A DNA stretch of 6,725 nucleotides from Sphingomonadales bacterium (GTDB taxonomy: Bacteria > Pseudomonadota > Alphaproteobacteria > Sphingomonadales > Sphingomonadaceae): NCBI GenBank assembly GCA_027489295.1, contig JAIYAA010000118.1, positions 1 through 6,725 of the forward strand. The letters are read 5' to 3'. The notes beneath the pieces were generated by a model, which was given only the letters and a program-made list of their open reading frames with translations, was not told the DNA's origin and did not search any database. The position numbers and the translations under genes were made by a program. Positions within the stretch are counted from its first letter, which is position 1; the number at the start of each line of letters is the position of its first letter. Positions 1-5,507 of the stretch are shown piece after piece.

Positions 1-480
1 CTGCCGGCGACCTGGCACCTCAGCTACCTGACCGACCTCTACCGCGACAACAAGCTGATCGCGCCGGGCGCGCTGAGCATCGGTGGTACCCCGATCGACC
101 TGTCGAAGGTAGAAACGCCGTCCTATATCCAGGCCGGCCGCGAAGATCACATCGCCCCGCCAAAGAGCGTGTGGAAGATCACCGAGCATTTTCGCGGTCC
201 GCACAAGTTCGTGCTCGCCGGCTCGGGCCATATCGCGGGCGTAATAAACCCCCCATCTGCAAAAAAGTACCAATACTGGACCAATTCAGATCCCGCCGAG
301 TCGCTCGAATCCTTCGTGGAAACCGCGACGGAACATGCCGGAAGCTGGTGGCCGGACTGGCTTGACTGGCTCTCTGCGTTGAGCGGTGCAAAAGTCGCGG
401 TGAACGGTGCGCGGCTTCCGGGGGGTGGAAACCTTTGTGCAATTGCGGAAGCGCCGGGAGAATATGTTCGAATGCGCTGA
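1..480 (+). CDS. phaC: Class I poly(3-hydroxyalkanoate) synthase PhaC, 3' part
   Basis: This is the C-terminal 159 residues of a PHA synthase, which polymerises (R)-3-hydroxyacyl-CoA into polyester at the surface of cytoplasmic storage granules. The reading frame is open from base 1, so the 5' part, including the nucleophilic cysteine of the lipase-like box, lies outside the window. Two members of the catalytic triad are visible. The Asp is in AGREDHIAP (fragment residue 49) and the His is in GSGHIAGVINPP (residue 77). Their spacing of 28 residues equals that of Asp480 and His508 in the Cupriavidus necator enzyme. The tryptophan-rich segment near residues 114-122 and the ending APGEYVRMR are typical of a complete class I C-terminus. 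The stop codon is TGA at 478-480. The phasin gene follows on the same strand after 119 bp. Identity is secure; only the truncation limits the description. Confidence 0.96.
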   Translation: MPATWHLSYLTDLYRDNKLIAPGALSIGGTPIDLSKVETPSYIQAGREDHIAPPKSVWKITEHFRGPHKFVLAGSGHIAGVINPPSAKKYQYWTNSDPAESLESFVETATEHAGSWWPDWLDWLSALSGAKVAVNGARLPGGGNLCAIAEAPGEYVRMR

Positions 481-514
481 CGGGAAGGCCGAATTTTAGC
501 GGCTTCGCGAGTTT

Positions 515-529
515 TTGTGCACTGCACAA
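515..529. promoter_or_regulatory. Upstream TGC-type operator (candidate PhaR site)
   Basis: TTGTGCACTGCACAA is a perfect 7-bp inverted repeat around one central C. It shares the core TGCA-N-TGCA with the second dyad at 564-578; the two centres are 49 bp apart. It lies just upstream of the candidate -35 box of the phasin gene. TGC-rich dyads of this kind are recognised by PhaR, the repressor that senses PHA and controls phasin genes in alphaproteobacteria such as Rhodobacter and Paracoccus. The palindrome is seen directly; assigning PhaR is inference. Confidence 0.6.
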
Positions 530-536
530 TGACGCC

Positions 537-565
537 TTGCAAAAGCAACGCCAAGCCTATATATG
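537..565 (+). promoter_or_regulatory. Predicted sigma70-type promoter of the phasin gene
   Basis: A -35-like TTGCAA (537-542) is followed after 17 bp by TATATG (560-565); TATATA at 558-563 is an alternative -10 with a 15-bp spacer. Transcription would then begin near 571-573, inside the downstream dyad, leaving a leader of about 28 nt before the ATG at 600. The -35 box also sits inside a small TTGC-N4-GCAA dyad (537-548). A separate promoter here suggests the phasin gene can be expressed independently of phaC, which fits the need for far more phasin than synthase. Confidence 0.45.
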
Positions 566-578
566 CTGCAGTGCAGCA
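564..578. promoter_or_regulatory. Downstream TGC-type operator (candidate PhaR site)
   Basis: TGCTGCAGTGCAGCA is a perfect 7-bp inverted repeat around a central G. It contains CTGC-AGT-GCAG (566-576), an exact match to CTGC-N3-GCAG, the motif reported for Rhodobacter PhaR. It overlaps the end of the predicted -10 box and the likely transcription start, a position where a bound repressor would block initiation. PhaR binding is inferred from the motif and from the gene it precedes. Confidence 0.65.
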
Positions 579-599
579 ATAGGCAGGGAAGCTAGTCAC

Positions 600-1358
600 A
601 TGTCCAGCAAAGGACCCAAGACGACGGCCAAACCCGCCGCCAAAACGGCGGCACGTGGGGCCCCAAAGCCCGCGATTCTGGCCGATGCTGCCGCGGCGGA
701 GCCGGTGCCCGTACCTCCCGTAGCCGAGACGATCGTCCCGGCCGCGGCGCTGGTACCTGCGCCGGTCGAAGCCGCTGCACCGCAGGAAGTGAAGACTCAC
801 ATCGAAGAAGCGATCGCCGCCCCGGTGGAAGCGGCCCAGGCCGTTGCCGAGGAAGCGATCGAAGCCACAGAGACCGTCGCGCCGGCGGTCACCACCAGCA
901 CCGCGAAGGAAACGTCTATCATGGCTACCACTTTCGAAAACGCGTCGACCCAGGCTCACACCGTTTTCGCTGACATGAACGAGCGCACCAAGGCCGCTGT
1001 CGAGAAGTCGACCAAGCTGGTCGAGGAGGCCAACGAGTTCACCAAGGGCAACATCGAAGCCCTGGTCGAGTCGGGTCGCATCACCGCCAAGGGTCTCGAG
1101 ACGCTCGGCCAGGAAGCCGCCGACTATAGCCGCCGCTCGTTCGAGAGCGCGACCGCCGCGCTGAAGAGCATGTCGTCGGTGAAGTCGCCGACCGAATTCT
1201 TCAAGCTGCAGAGCGACTATCTGCGTGGCGCGTTCGACTCGTACGTCGCCGAAGCCTCGAAGCACACCGAAGCGATGATCAAGCTCGCCGGCGACGCCGC
1301 GCAGCCGATCTCGAACCGCTTCGCGGTTGCGGTCGAGAAGGTGAAGACCAACGCCTGA
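600..1358 (+). CDS. Phasin family protein (PHA granule coat protein)
   Basis: This encodes a 252-residue phasin, an amphipathic helical protein that coats PHA granules and controls their size and number. The start chosen is ATG 600, preceded by AGGGA at 585-589 with a 10-nt gap. In-frame codons further upstream run through the operators and are unlikely to be translated. Residues 1-25 are rich in Ala, Lys and Pro (for example [19 protein letters not shown]). Residues 26-107 are an acidic Ala/Pro/Val/Glu-rich, low-complexity stretch in which PVEAA occurs twice. Residues 108-252 form the phasin domain: predicted continuous amphipathic helices with the family segment [17 protein letters not shown] from residue 196. 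No cysteine, signal peptide or membrane segment is seen. The neighbouring phaC supports the role. A second methionine at residue 108 has its own Shine-Dalgarno-like sequence, so a 145-residue short form is possible. The Lys/Ala/Pro tail recalls the nucleoid-binding tail of PhaF phasins, but that tail is C-terminal in PhaF, so DNA binding here is speculative. Confidence 0.93.
   Translation: MSSKGPKTTAKPAAKTAARGAPKPAILADAAAAEPVPVPPVAETIVPAAALVPAPVEAAAPQEVKTHIEEAIAAPVEAAQAVAEEAIEATETVAPAVTTSTAKETSIMATTFENASTQAHTVFADMNERTKAAVEKSTKLVEEANEFTKGNIEALVESGRITAKGLETLGQEAADYSRRSFESATAALKSMSSVKSPTEFFKLQSDYLRGAFDSYVAEASKHTEAMIKLAGDAAQPISNRFAVAVEKVKTNA
906..923 (+). promoter_or_regulatory. Possible internal ribosome binding site and second phasin start
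   Basis: AAGGA at 906-910 lies 10 nt before an in-frame ATG at 921-923, the same spacing as at the main start. The ATG falls exactly where the low-complexity N-terminal region ends and the phasin domain begins (MATTFENAS). Initiation here would give a 145-residue phasin without the Lys/Ala/Pro-rich extension, close to the length of short single-domain phasins. Whether ribosomes use it cannot be told from sequence alone. Confidence 0.35.
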
Positions 1359-1389
1359 TCGGCCCGGCCGAACGGCGAAACAACGAATT

Positions 1390-1420
1390 GGGGCGGTCGC
1401 TTCGGCGACTGCCCCTTTTT
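1390..1420 (+). terminator. Rho-independent terminator of the phasin gene
   Basis: An 11-bp stem (1390-1400 pairing with 1405-1415, with one G-U pair) closes on a TTCG loop (1401-1404) and is followed by five T residues (1416-1420). The GC-rich stem, the stable UUCG tetraloop and the U tract make this a textbook intrinsic terminator. It begins 32 nt after the phasin stop codon and should separate phasin transcription from clpS. Confidence 0.9.
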
Positions 1421-1456
1421 CATGCCCACAAAATGCAGCCTGCCCCGCGCAACGCC

Positions 1457-1485
1457 TTGCCCTTGGGGGCGGTGCGACATATTTT
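1457..1485 (+). promoter_or_regulatory. Predicted sigma70-type promoter of clpS
   Basis: TTGCCC (1457-1462) and TATTTT (1480-1485) are separated by 17 bp just after the phasin terminator. Transcription would start near 1491-1493. That leaves only 2-4 nt before the first in-frame ATG (1495), or a leader of about 32 nt before the second ATG (1525). Its position in an otherwise GC-rich gap, plus the need for a new promoter after a strong terminator, supports the call; each hexamer is only a moderate match. Confidence 0.45.
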
Positions 1486-1524
1486 GCGCTCCCTATGGTC
1501 GAGCTTCGTACACTTCAGATCCGG

Positions 1525-1857
1525 ATGGCCGAAGACGGCGACCAGGATGATCGCGGCAACGACAACGCCGTCGGCATCGCCACGCGCACCCGTACCCGCA
1601 CCAAGAAGCCGACGCCCTACCGGGTGCTGATGCTCAACGACGATTACACGCCGATGGAATTCGTCGTGCTCGTGCTGCAGCGCTTTTTCCGGATGAATAT
1701 CGAGGAAGCGACCCAGGTGATGCTGCACGTGCACCAGCGCGGCGTGGGCGTGTGCGGGGTGTTCAGCTACGAGGTTGCCGAGACCAAGGTCTCGCAGGTG
1801 ATCGACTTTGCCCGGCAGAACCAGCACCCGCTGCAGTGCACGCTGGAGAAGGCGTAA
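1525..1857 (+). CDS. clpS: ATP-dependent Clp protease adaptor ClpS
   Basis: ClpS is the cytoplasmic adaptor that binds N-degron substrates (N-terminal Leu, Phe, Trp or Tyr) and passes them to the ClpAP protease. From ATG 1525 the protein has 110 residues: a flexible, charged N-terminal tail (1-30) that would insert into ClpA, then the ClpS core. The core starts at [16 protein letters not shown]. Asn38, Asp39 and Asp40 match the Asn34-Asp35-Asp36 pocket residues of E. coli ClpS, Met44 matches the gatekeeper Met40, and His70 in LHVHQRG matches His66. The segments GVCGVF, EVAETK and [11 protein letters not shown] complete the family signature. An in-frame ATG at 1495 would add ten residues ([10 protein letters not shown]) but would have almost no leader. 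Neither start has a clear Shine-Dalgarno sequence, so the start is uncertain while identity is not. clpA is not adjacent within the window; the next gene downstream is convergent. Confidence 0.95.
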   Translation: MAEDGDQDDRGNDNAVGIATRTRTRTKKPTPYRVLMLNDDYTPMEFVVLVLQRFFRMNIEEATQVMLHVHQRGVGVCGVFSYEVAETKVSQVIDFARQNQHPLQCTLEKA

Positions 1858-1883
1858 GCGCGCTCCTCGTCTGTTTCCGCCGC

Positions 1884-1974
1884 CCTTCCCGCGACGGCAG
1901 GGACCCATCGGCGCTGAGCTTGCGGTTCGTTCCCCACGCGGCCTGGCAAATGGATTGCCGCCTTCGCGGGAAGG
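1884..1974. repeat. Paired palindromic repeat (REP/BIME-like) between convergent genes
   Basis: Two 25-bp arms, 1884-1908 and 1950-1974, are inverted copies of each other with 20 of 25 positions matching, separated by 41 bp. Each arm is itself nearly palindromic around a 4-nt loop: 1886-1892 with 1897-1903, and 1955-1961 with 1966-1972. The ideal unit TTCCCGC-loop-GCGGGAA resembles a short repeat I recall as common between genes in sphingomonads. It sits between clpS and the convergent regulator gene, so the hairpins could also end transcription from both sides, although there is no T run. The rest of the 1858-2012 gap shows no gene. Confidence 0.65.
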
Positions 1975-2012
1975 ATGGTTGGAGTGGGTGAGAGATAGTT
2001 CCTGCCAACCGC

Positions 2013-2747
2013 TCAGCGCGGCGGCGGCAGCCAGCGCAGGTCGAGCCCTTCGTAGCGATTGACATAGTTGGCCGCGCCGGCGAGCCCCGATCGATCGAGC
2101 AGGGTCACCCGTCCGCCCTCGCGCGCAATCATCCCTTCATCCTCGAGCTGGCGCAGCATGCGGTTGACGTGCACCGCGGTAAGGCCGGTGGCGTCGCCGA
2201 TCTCCTCCTGCGTCAGACCCAGCGTATATTCGCGGTCGATCGACTTGTCGGTCGCGCGCAGGCGGTTGCGCAATTCGAGCAGCAGGGCGGCCACGCGCGC
2301 CTTGGCGCTGGTACGGCCCAGCGCCGCGAGTCGATCGGTAAGCGCCACCCGCTCGATCTGGCTGTAGACCAGAATCATCGCCGAGAGGCGCGGGTGCTGC
2401 TGCATGATTTCGGACAGTGCCGCCCGATCGAACGGGCAGACCACCGTGTCCGAAAGGGCACAGAGCGTCTCCGGAGCCTCGTGATAGATGGCGGACGAGA
2501 TGCCGAGCATATCGCCCGGGAACAGGAATCGGAGGATCTGCCGGCTGCCGTCGTCCAGCAGCACATAGCTCATCATCAATCCCTTGCGGAGAATGAACAA
2601 TTCTCCGCAAGGCTCGTTCTCACGCTGCAAAATCGCCCCGCGCCGGACATGGCGCTGGCGTATCTCGAGTGCGTCCAACGCCTCGCGCTCTTGTTGCGTT
2701 AGCGTGATGAACTCGCTCAAAACATCGGCAAAACAACTGGATGACAC
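2013..2747 (-). CDS. Crp/Fnr-family transcriptional regulator
   Basis: This encodes a cytoplasmic one-component regulator of the CRP/FNR superfamily. The preferred start is the GTG at 2745-2747 (244 residues). The frame stays open back to a GTG at 2834, but the extra residues look non-coding, and family members as I recall them begin close to SSSCFADVLSEF. Residues about 25-115 form the cyclic-nucleotide-binding-type beta-roll (RRGAILQRENEPCGELFILRKG, then SRQILRFLFPGDMLGIS). A long dimerisation helix spans about 117-145. The winged helix-turn-helix follows, with LTQEEIGDATGLTAVHVNRMLRQLEDEG at 178-205. The recognition helix (TAVHVNRML) lacks the usual FNR or CRP base-reading pattern. The clustered cysteines of oxygen-sensing FNR are absent (Cys only at 5, 47, 96 and 104), so an FeS sensor is unlikely, and the ligand is unknown. 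It is transcribed divergently from murA and converges on clpS. Confidence 0.9.
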   Translation of the reverse strand: MSSSCFADVLSEFITLTQQEREALDALEIRQRHVRRGAILQRENEPCGELFILRKGLMMSYVLLDDGSRQILRFLFPGDMLGISSAIYHEAPETLCALSDTVVCPFDRAALSEIMQQHPRLSAMILVYSQIERVALTDRLAALGRTSAKARVAALLLELRNRLRATDKSIDREYTLGLTQEEIGDATGLTAVHVNRMLRQLEDEGMIAREGGRVTLLDRSGLAGAANYVNRYEGLDLRWLPPPR

Positions 2748-2802
2748 GCTCTGCACTTTCCCCCGGACATGTCGTGCAAAGCAGCGCAACGAAATCAGTG
2801 CA

Positions 2803-2816
2803 TTAAAATCGATCAA
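2803..2816. promoter_or_regulatory. FNR/FixK-like box in the regulator-murA intergenic region
   Basis: TTAAAATCGATCAA matches the FNR/FixK consensus TTGAT-N4-ATCAA at 8 of 10 specified positions, with one half-site (ATCAA) perfect. It lies in the AT-richest part of the 124-bp divergent gap, 55 bp from each of the two start codons. It could serve the adjacent Crp/Fnr gene, another FNR-type protein or murA, or it could be an AT-rich promoter element. The match is visible; function is inferred. Confidence 0.3.
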
Positions 2817-2871
2817 GCCCCCCCTGCAGCCCACCGCTTGCGCGCACGCGCAGAGCGGCTAGAAGCTCGCC

Positions 2872-4155
2872 ATGGACCGTATCCTCATCCGTGGCGGCAA
2901 TCGGCTTGCCGGCAAGATCGCGATTTCCGGCGCGAAGAACGCCGCCCTCACCCTGATGCCGTGTGCGCTGCTCACCGACGAGCCGCTCACGCTGCGAAAT
3001 CTGCCACGTTTGGCAGATGTCGACAGCTTCGGACATCTACTGAATGAACTCGGCGCATCGACTTCGGTAGAGGGCACGCGCCCGAACGAATTCGGTCGGG
3101 TGCTCTCGGTCCGCGCCAGCCGGCTGACCTCGACAGTCGCCCCCTATGACATCGTCCGCAAGATGCGCGCCTCGATCCTGGTACTGGGCCCGCTGCTGGC
3201 GCGCGAAGGCGAGGCGACGGTGTCGCTGCCCGGCGGCTGCGCGATCGGCAACCGCCCGATCGATCTCCACCTCAAGGCCCTGGAAGCGATGGGCGCCGAA
3301 ATCGAGCTGAGCGCCGGCTATGTGAAGGCGACCGCGCCGGGCGGCCGGATTTCGGGCGGTCGCTTCCGCTTCCCCGTCGTCTCGGTGGGGGCAACCGAGA
3401 ACGCGCTGATGGCCGCCTCCACCGCGCGCGGCACCACCGTGCTGGAGAATGCGGCGCGCGAGCCCGAGATCGTCGACCTGTGCAACCTGCTGGTCGCGAT
3501 GGGTGCGGTGATCCGCGGCATCGGCACCGAGACGCTGGAGATCGATGGGCGCGACCGGCTGCACGGCGCGACCTATGCCGTGATGCCCGATCGCATCGAG
3601 GCGGGCAGCTATGCCTGCGCCGCGGCGATCACCGGCGGCGACGTCGAACTGCTCGGCGCCTCGGCCGAGGACATGCGCGCGACGCTGGATGCGCTGGTCG
3701 AGGCCGGCATCACCGTCGAGGAAACCGCCAGCGGCGTGCGCATCGCCGCCGACAACGGCATCCGCCCGCTGACGCTCAACACCGCGCCGTTCCCCGGCTT
3801 CGCCACCGACATGCAGGCGCAGTTCATGGCGATGCTGTGCAAGGCCGACGGCGCGAGCACGCTGACCGAGACGATCTTCGAGAACCGCTACATGCACGTG
3901 CCCGAGCTTACGCGCATGGGTGCGGACATCGAGGTGCATGGCCGCACCGCGATCGTGCGCGGCGTGCCCAAGCTCACCGGTGCGCCGGTGATGGCGACCG
4001 ATCTGCGCGCCTCGATGAGCCTGATCCTCGCCGGCCTCGCCGCCGAGGGCGAGACCCAGGTCAACCGGGTGTACCATCTCGACCGCGGCTATGAGCGGCT
4101 GGAAGAGAAGCTGCAGGGCGTCGGCGCCGATATCGAGCGCGTCGGCGACGGCTGA
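2872..4155 (+). CDS. murA: UDP-N-acetylglucosamine 1-carboxyvinyltransferase MurA
   Basis: MurA transfers enolpyruvate from phosphoenolpyruvate to UDP-GlcNAc in the cytoplasm, the first committed step of peptidoglycan synthesis and the target of fosfomycin. The protein has 427 residues, a normal length. The start is ATG 2872 with a weak AGAAG six bases upstream, and the protein begins with the family-typical MDRILIRGG. Visible active-site elements are Lys22-Asn23 in SGAKNAA, the Arg-containing [10 protein letters not shown] loop, and the catalytic Cys123 in [13 protein letters not shown] (Cys115 in E. coli). The Cys means ordinary fosfomycin sensitivity of the enzyme rather than the Cys-to-Asp resistant type. 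Asp313 in ATDMQAQF corresponds to Asp305, and DLRAS and [11 protein letters not shown] near the C-terminus provide the remaining conserved Arg residues. The gene is divergent from the Crp/Fnr gene, and its stop lies 8 bp from the stop of the convergent diguanylate cyclase gene. Codons 40-66 are less GC-biased than the rest and contain a perfect hairpin. Confidence 0.98.
   Translation: MDRILIRGGNRLAGKIAISGAKNAALTLMPCALLTDEPLTLRNLPRLADVDSFGHLLNELGASTSVEGTRPNEFGRVLSVRASRLTSTVAPYDIVRKMRASILVLGPLLAREGEATVSLPGGCAIGNRPIDLHLKALEAMGAEIELSAGYVKATAPGGRISGGRFRFPVVSVGATENALMAASTARGTTVLENAAREPEIVDLCNLLVAMGAVIRGIGTETLEIDGRDRLHGATYAVMPDRIEAGSYACAAAITGGDVELLGASAEDMRATLDALVEAGITVEETASGVRIAADNGIRPLTLNTAPFPGFATDMQAQFMAMLCKADGASTLTETIFENRYMHVPELTRMGADIEVHGRTAIVRGVPKLTGAPVMATDLRASMSLILAGLAAEGETQVNRVYHLDRGYERLEEKLQGVGADIERVGDG
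2999..3018. repeat. Perfect 8-bp inverted repeat inside murA
   Basis: ATCTGCCA (2999-3006) and TGGCAGAT (3011-3018) are exact reverse complements around a CGTT loop, at murA codons 43-49. The hairpin is built from codons unusual for this GC-rich gene (AAT, CCA, CGT, TTG, GCA). It could be an RNA hairpin or a dyad operator, or chance. A shorter hairpin (CCGAA-CGAA-TTCGG, 3082-3095) follows about 65 bp downstream. Confidence 0.5.
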
Positions 4156-4163
4156 GGCGTTGG

Positions 4164-5438
4164 CTATTCGGCCGCGATCGACAGCGGCGGCGCCTCGCGC
4201 CCGGGTGCGGCGACGACCCGGTTGCGGCCGCCTTCCTTCGCCTGGTACAGCGCGGCATCGGCAAGGTTGAGCAGATCGGCGACGGTCCGCGTGCTTTCGG
4301 GCATCGCCGCGACGCCGAACGAGGCGGAAATCCTGGCATCGTGGGTGGCGGACAGGGCCTCGATCCGCTCGCGCAGCACCTCGGCCTTGGCGGTGGCTTC
4401 GATCAGTCCGCACTCGGGCAGGATCACCAGCAGCTCCTCGCCGCCATAGCGGCAGGCGACGTCGGAGGCGCGTAGCGCGCCCATGATCTGTGCGGCCGTC
4501 TCGCGCAGCACCGAATCGCCGACGGCATGGCCGAACGCGTCGTTGAGCTTCTTGAAGTGATCGAGGTCGATCATGATGACGGAGAGATGCGTGCCGCTGC
4601 GTTCGGTGAGGCTGGCATAGCGGCTCAGCGCGTCTTCCATGTAGCGGCGATTGTACAGGCCGGTCAGCGGATCGCGCAGCGCCTGGGTGCGCAGCTTTTC
4701 GCGCAGCGCGATGTTGGAGACCGCCAGCGACATCGCGTCCGCAATCGCGGTGGCGAGCGGCTGGATGCGTTCCAGCTGCGCGGCTGCATCGGGCAGCGTC
4801 GTCGCGATCTTCAGCATGCCCTGGATCTCGCCATGTGCGGTCATCGGCAGCTCGAGCGCGGTGGCGGTGCCGAGGTGATGGTCGCAGCGCAGCGCCCCTC
4901 GGCTATCCGTGTTCACATGCGGCTTGCCGCGCTTCAGCGCCCAGCACTGCGAAGGGGTGAGCATGGGGCGCAGCGTATCGGCCTCGGGCCAGTGCCAGCT
5001 GGCGGAAAGCTCCAGCCGATCGCGCGAATTGTTGAACACGTAGAGCGCGCCGCCGAACCCGGCGAGCAGCGAGTCGATCGTCGCGCCCAGCACCGCGTTC
5101 GCATCCGCATAGCCGTCGGCGCTCTGCAGCATTTCGGTCATGCGGAACAGGTGGTTGATTTGCTTGCGTTCGGCATGCGCGCGCTCGGCATCCTGGCGAC
5201 GTTCGCGTAGCGCACGGATCGATTGCGGACCGCCGAGCATCAGCAGGAGCAGCACGATGACAGCGCCGCCGAATTCGATGGCGCCATCGATCAGCTGTGC
5301 ATCCCGCGAGTGGGCGAGGGGATGAAGCAGATGCGCGAGCATCATGGCGATCACGGTCACGGATGCTGCCGTGACGCGCAGCCTCAGCGCGGTTTCCAGC
5401 GGATCGCGTCGAGGCTCTTCGATCGGTTCCTTGCTCAC
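4164..5438 (-). CDS. Membrane-anchored GAF-GGDEF diguanylate cyclase
   Basis: The product makes cyclic di-GMP from two GTP and is predicted to sit in the inner membrane. It has 424 residues from a GTG start (5436-5438). Two hydrophobic segments, about 22-40 and 52-70, form a membrane hairpin. A charged, probably coiled-coil linker (72-100) follows. A GAF-type sensor domain spans about 103-245, with the segment SQCWALKRGKPHV often seen in GAF-GGDEF proteins. The GGDEF domain starts at RDPLTGLYNRRY (255-266) and carries the metal-binding DLDHFKKLND (291-300). The signature is GGEEL (332-336), an active variant of GGDEF. RASD (323-326), five residues before it, is an intact RxxD inhibitory site, so product feedback is expected. 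There is no EAL or HD-GYP domain, so it should be a synthase only. The signal sensed by the GAF domain cannot be told. It is convergent with murA and lies downstream of the CoA-transferase gene on the same strand. Confidence 0.93.
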   Translation of the reverse strand: MSKEPIEEPRRDPLETALRLRVTAASVTVIAMMLAHLLHPLAHSRDAQLIDGAIEFGGAVIVLLLLMLGGPQSIRALRERRQDAERAHAERKQINHLFRMTEMLQSADGYADANAVLGATIDSLLAGFGGALYVFNNSRDRLELSASWHWPEADTLRPMLTPSQCWALKRGKPHVNTDSRGALRCDHHLGTATALELPMTAHGEIQGMLKIATTLPDAAAQLERIQPLATAIADAMSLAVSNIALREKLRTQALRDPLTGLYNRRYMEDALSRYASLTERSGTHLSVIMIDLDHFKKLNDAFGHAVGDSVLRETAAQIMGALRASDVACRYGGEELLVILPECGLIEATAKAEVLRERIEALSATHDARISASFGVAAMPESTRTVADLLNLADAALYQAKEGGRNRVVAAPGREAPPLSIAAE

Positions 5439-5486
5439 CAGCCTGCAGACCCCTGCCCGCAGCGCTAGCCGCCACGGCGCAAGAAC

Positions 5487-5492
5487 ATTATA
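5487..5492 (-). promoter_or_regulatory. Consensus -10 box for the diguanylate cyclase gene
   Basis: On the minus strand this reads TATAAT, an exact -10 consensus in a GC-rich gap, 48 bp before the GTG start. No good -35 is seen: the sequence 17 bp upstream reads AGGAAC. Transcription would start near 5480 with a leader of about 40 nt. The gene may therefore be expressed separately from the upstream CoA-transferase gene. Confidence 0.4.
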
Positions 5493-5507
5493 GCGATGTG
5501 GCCGGCC

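Noticed and set aside
437..447. GCAATTGC palindrome near the end of phaC as another TGC-type operator
   Set aside because: It lacks the TGCA-N-TGCA core and the N3 spacing shared by the two phasin dyads, and it lies in coding sequence.
495..516. Possible phaC terminator (GCG-GCTT-CGC followed by GTTTTT)
   Set aside because: The stem is only 3 bp, too weak for an intrinsic terminator.
435..599. Upstream start for the phasin at ATG 435
   Set aside because: It would overlap the phaC C-terminus and run through the promoter and both operators; ATG 600 has a Shine-Dalgarno sequence and a sensible N-terminus.
147..1265. 372-residue minus-strand open frame opposite phaC and the phasin gene
   Set aside because: It is Arg/Gly/Leu-rich, low in complexity, matches no family I know and lies opposite two well-supported genes; an antisense shadow of GC-rich coding DNA.
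1359..1371. TCGGCC-C-GGCCGA palindrome right after the phasin stop codon
   Set aside because: A one-base centre cannot form a normal hairpin loop, and in DNA this GC-rich such a short palindrome is expected by chance; the real terminator lies at 1390-1420.
2748..2834. N-terminal extension of the Crp/Fnr protein to the GTG at 2834
   Set aside because: The extra 29 residues would be translated from the AT-rich promoter region, do not look like the family, and cover the FNR-like box; the GTG at 2747 matches the usual family N-terminus.
3037..4413. 458-residue minus-strand open frame opposite murA
   Set aside because: Its composition is dominated by Arg, Ala, Asp, Gly and His, as expected for the complement of a GC-rich gene, and it overlaps all the catalytic regions of murA.
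4527..5210. 227-residue plus-strand open frame opposite the diguanylate cyclase gene
   Set aside because: It lies wholly inside a clear GAF-GGDEF gene on the other strand and has no recognisable domain.
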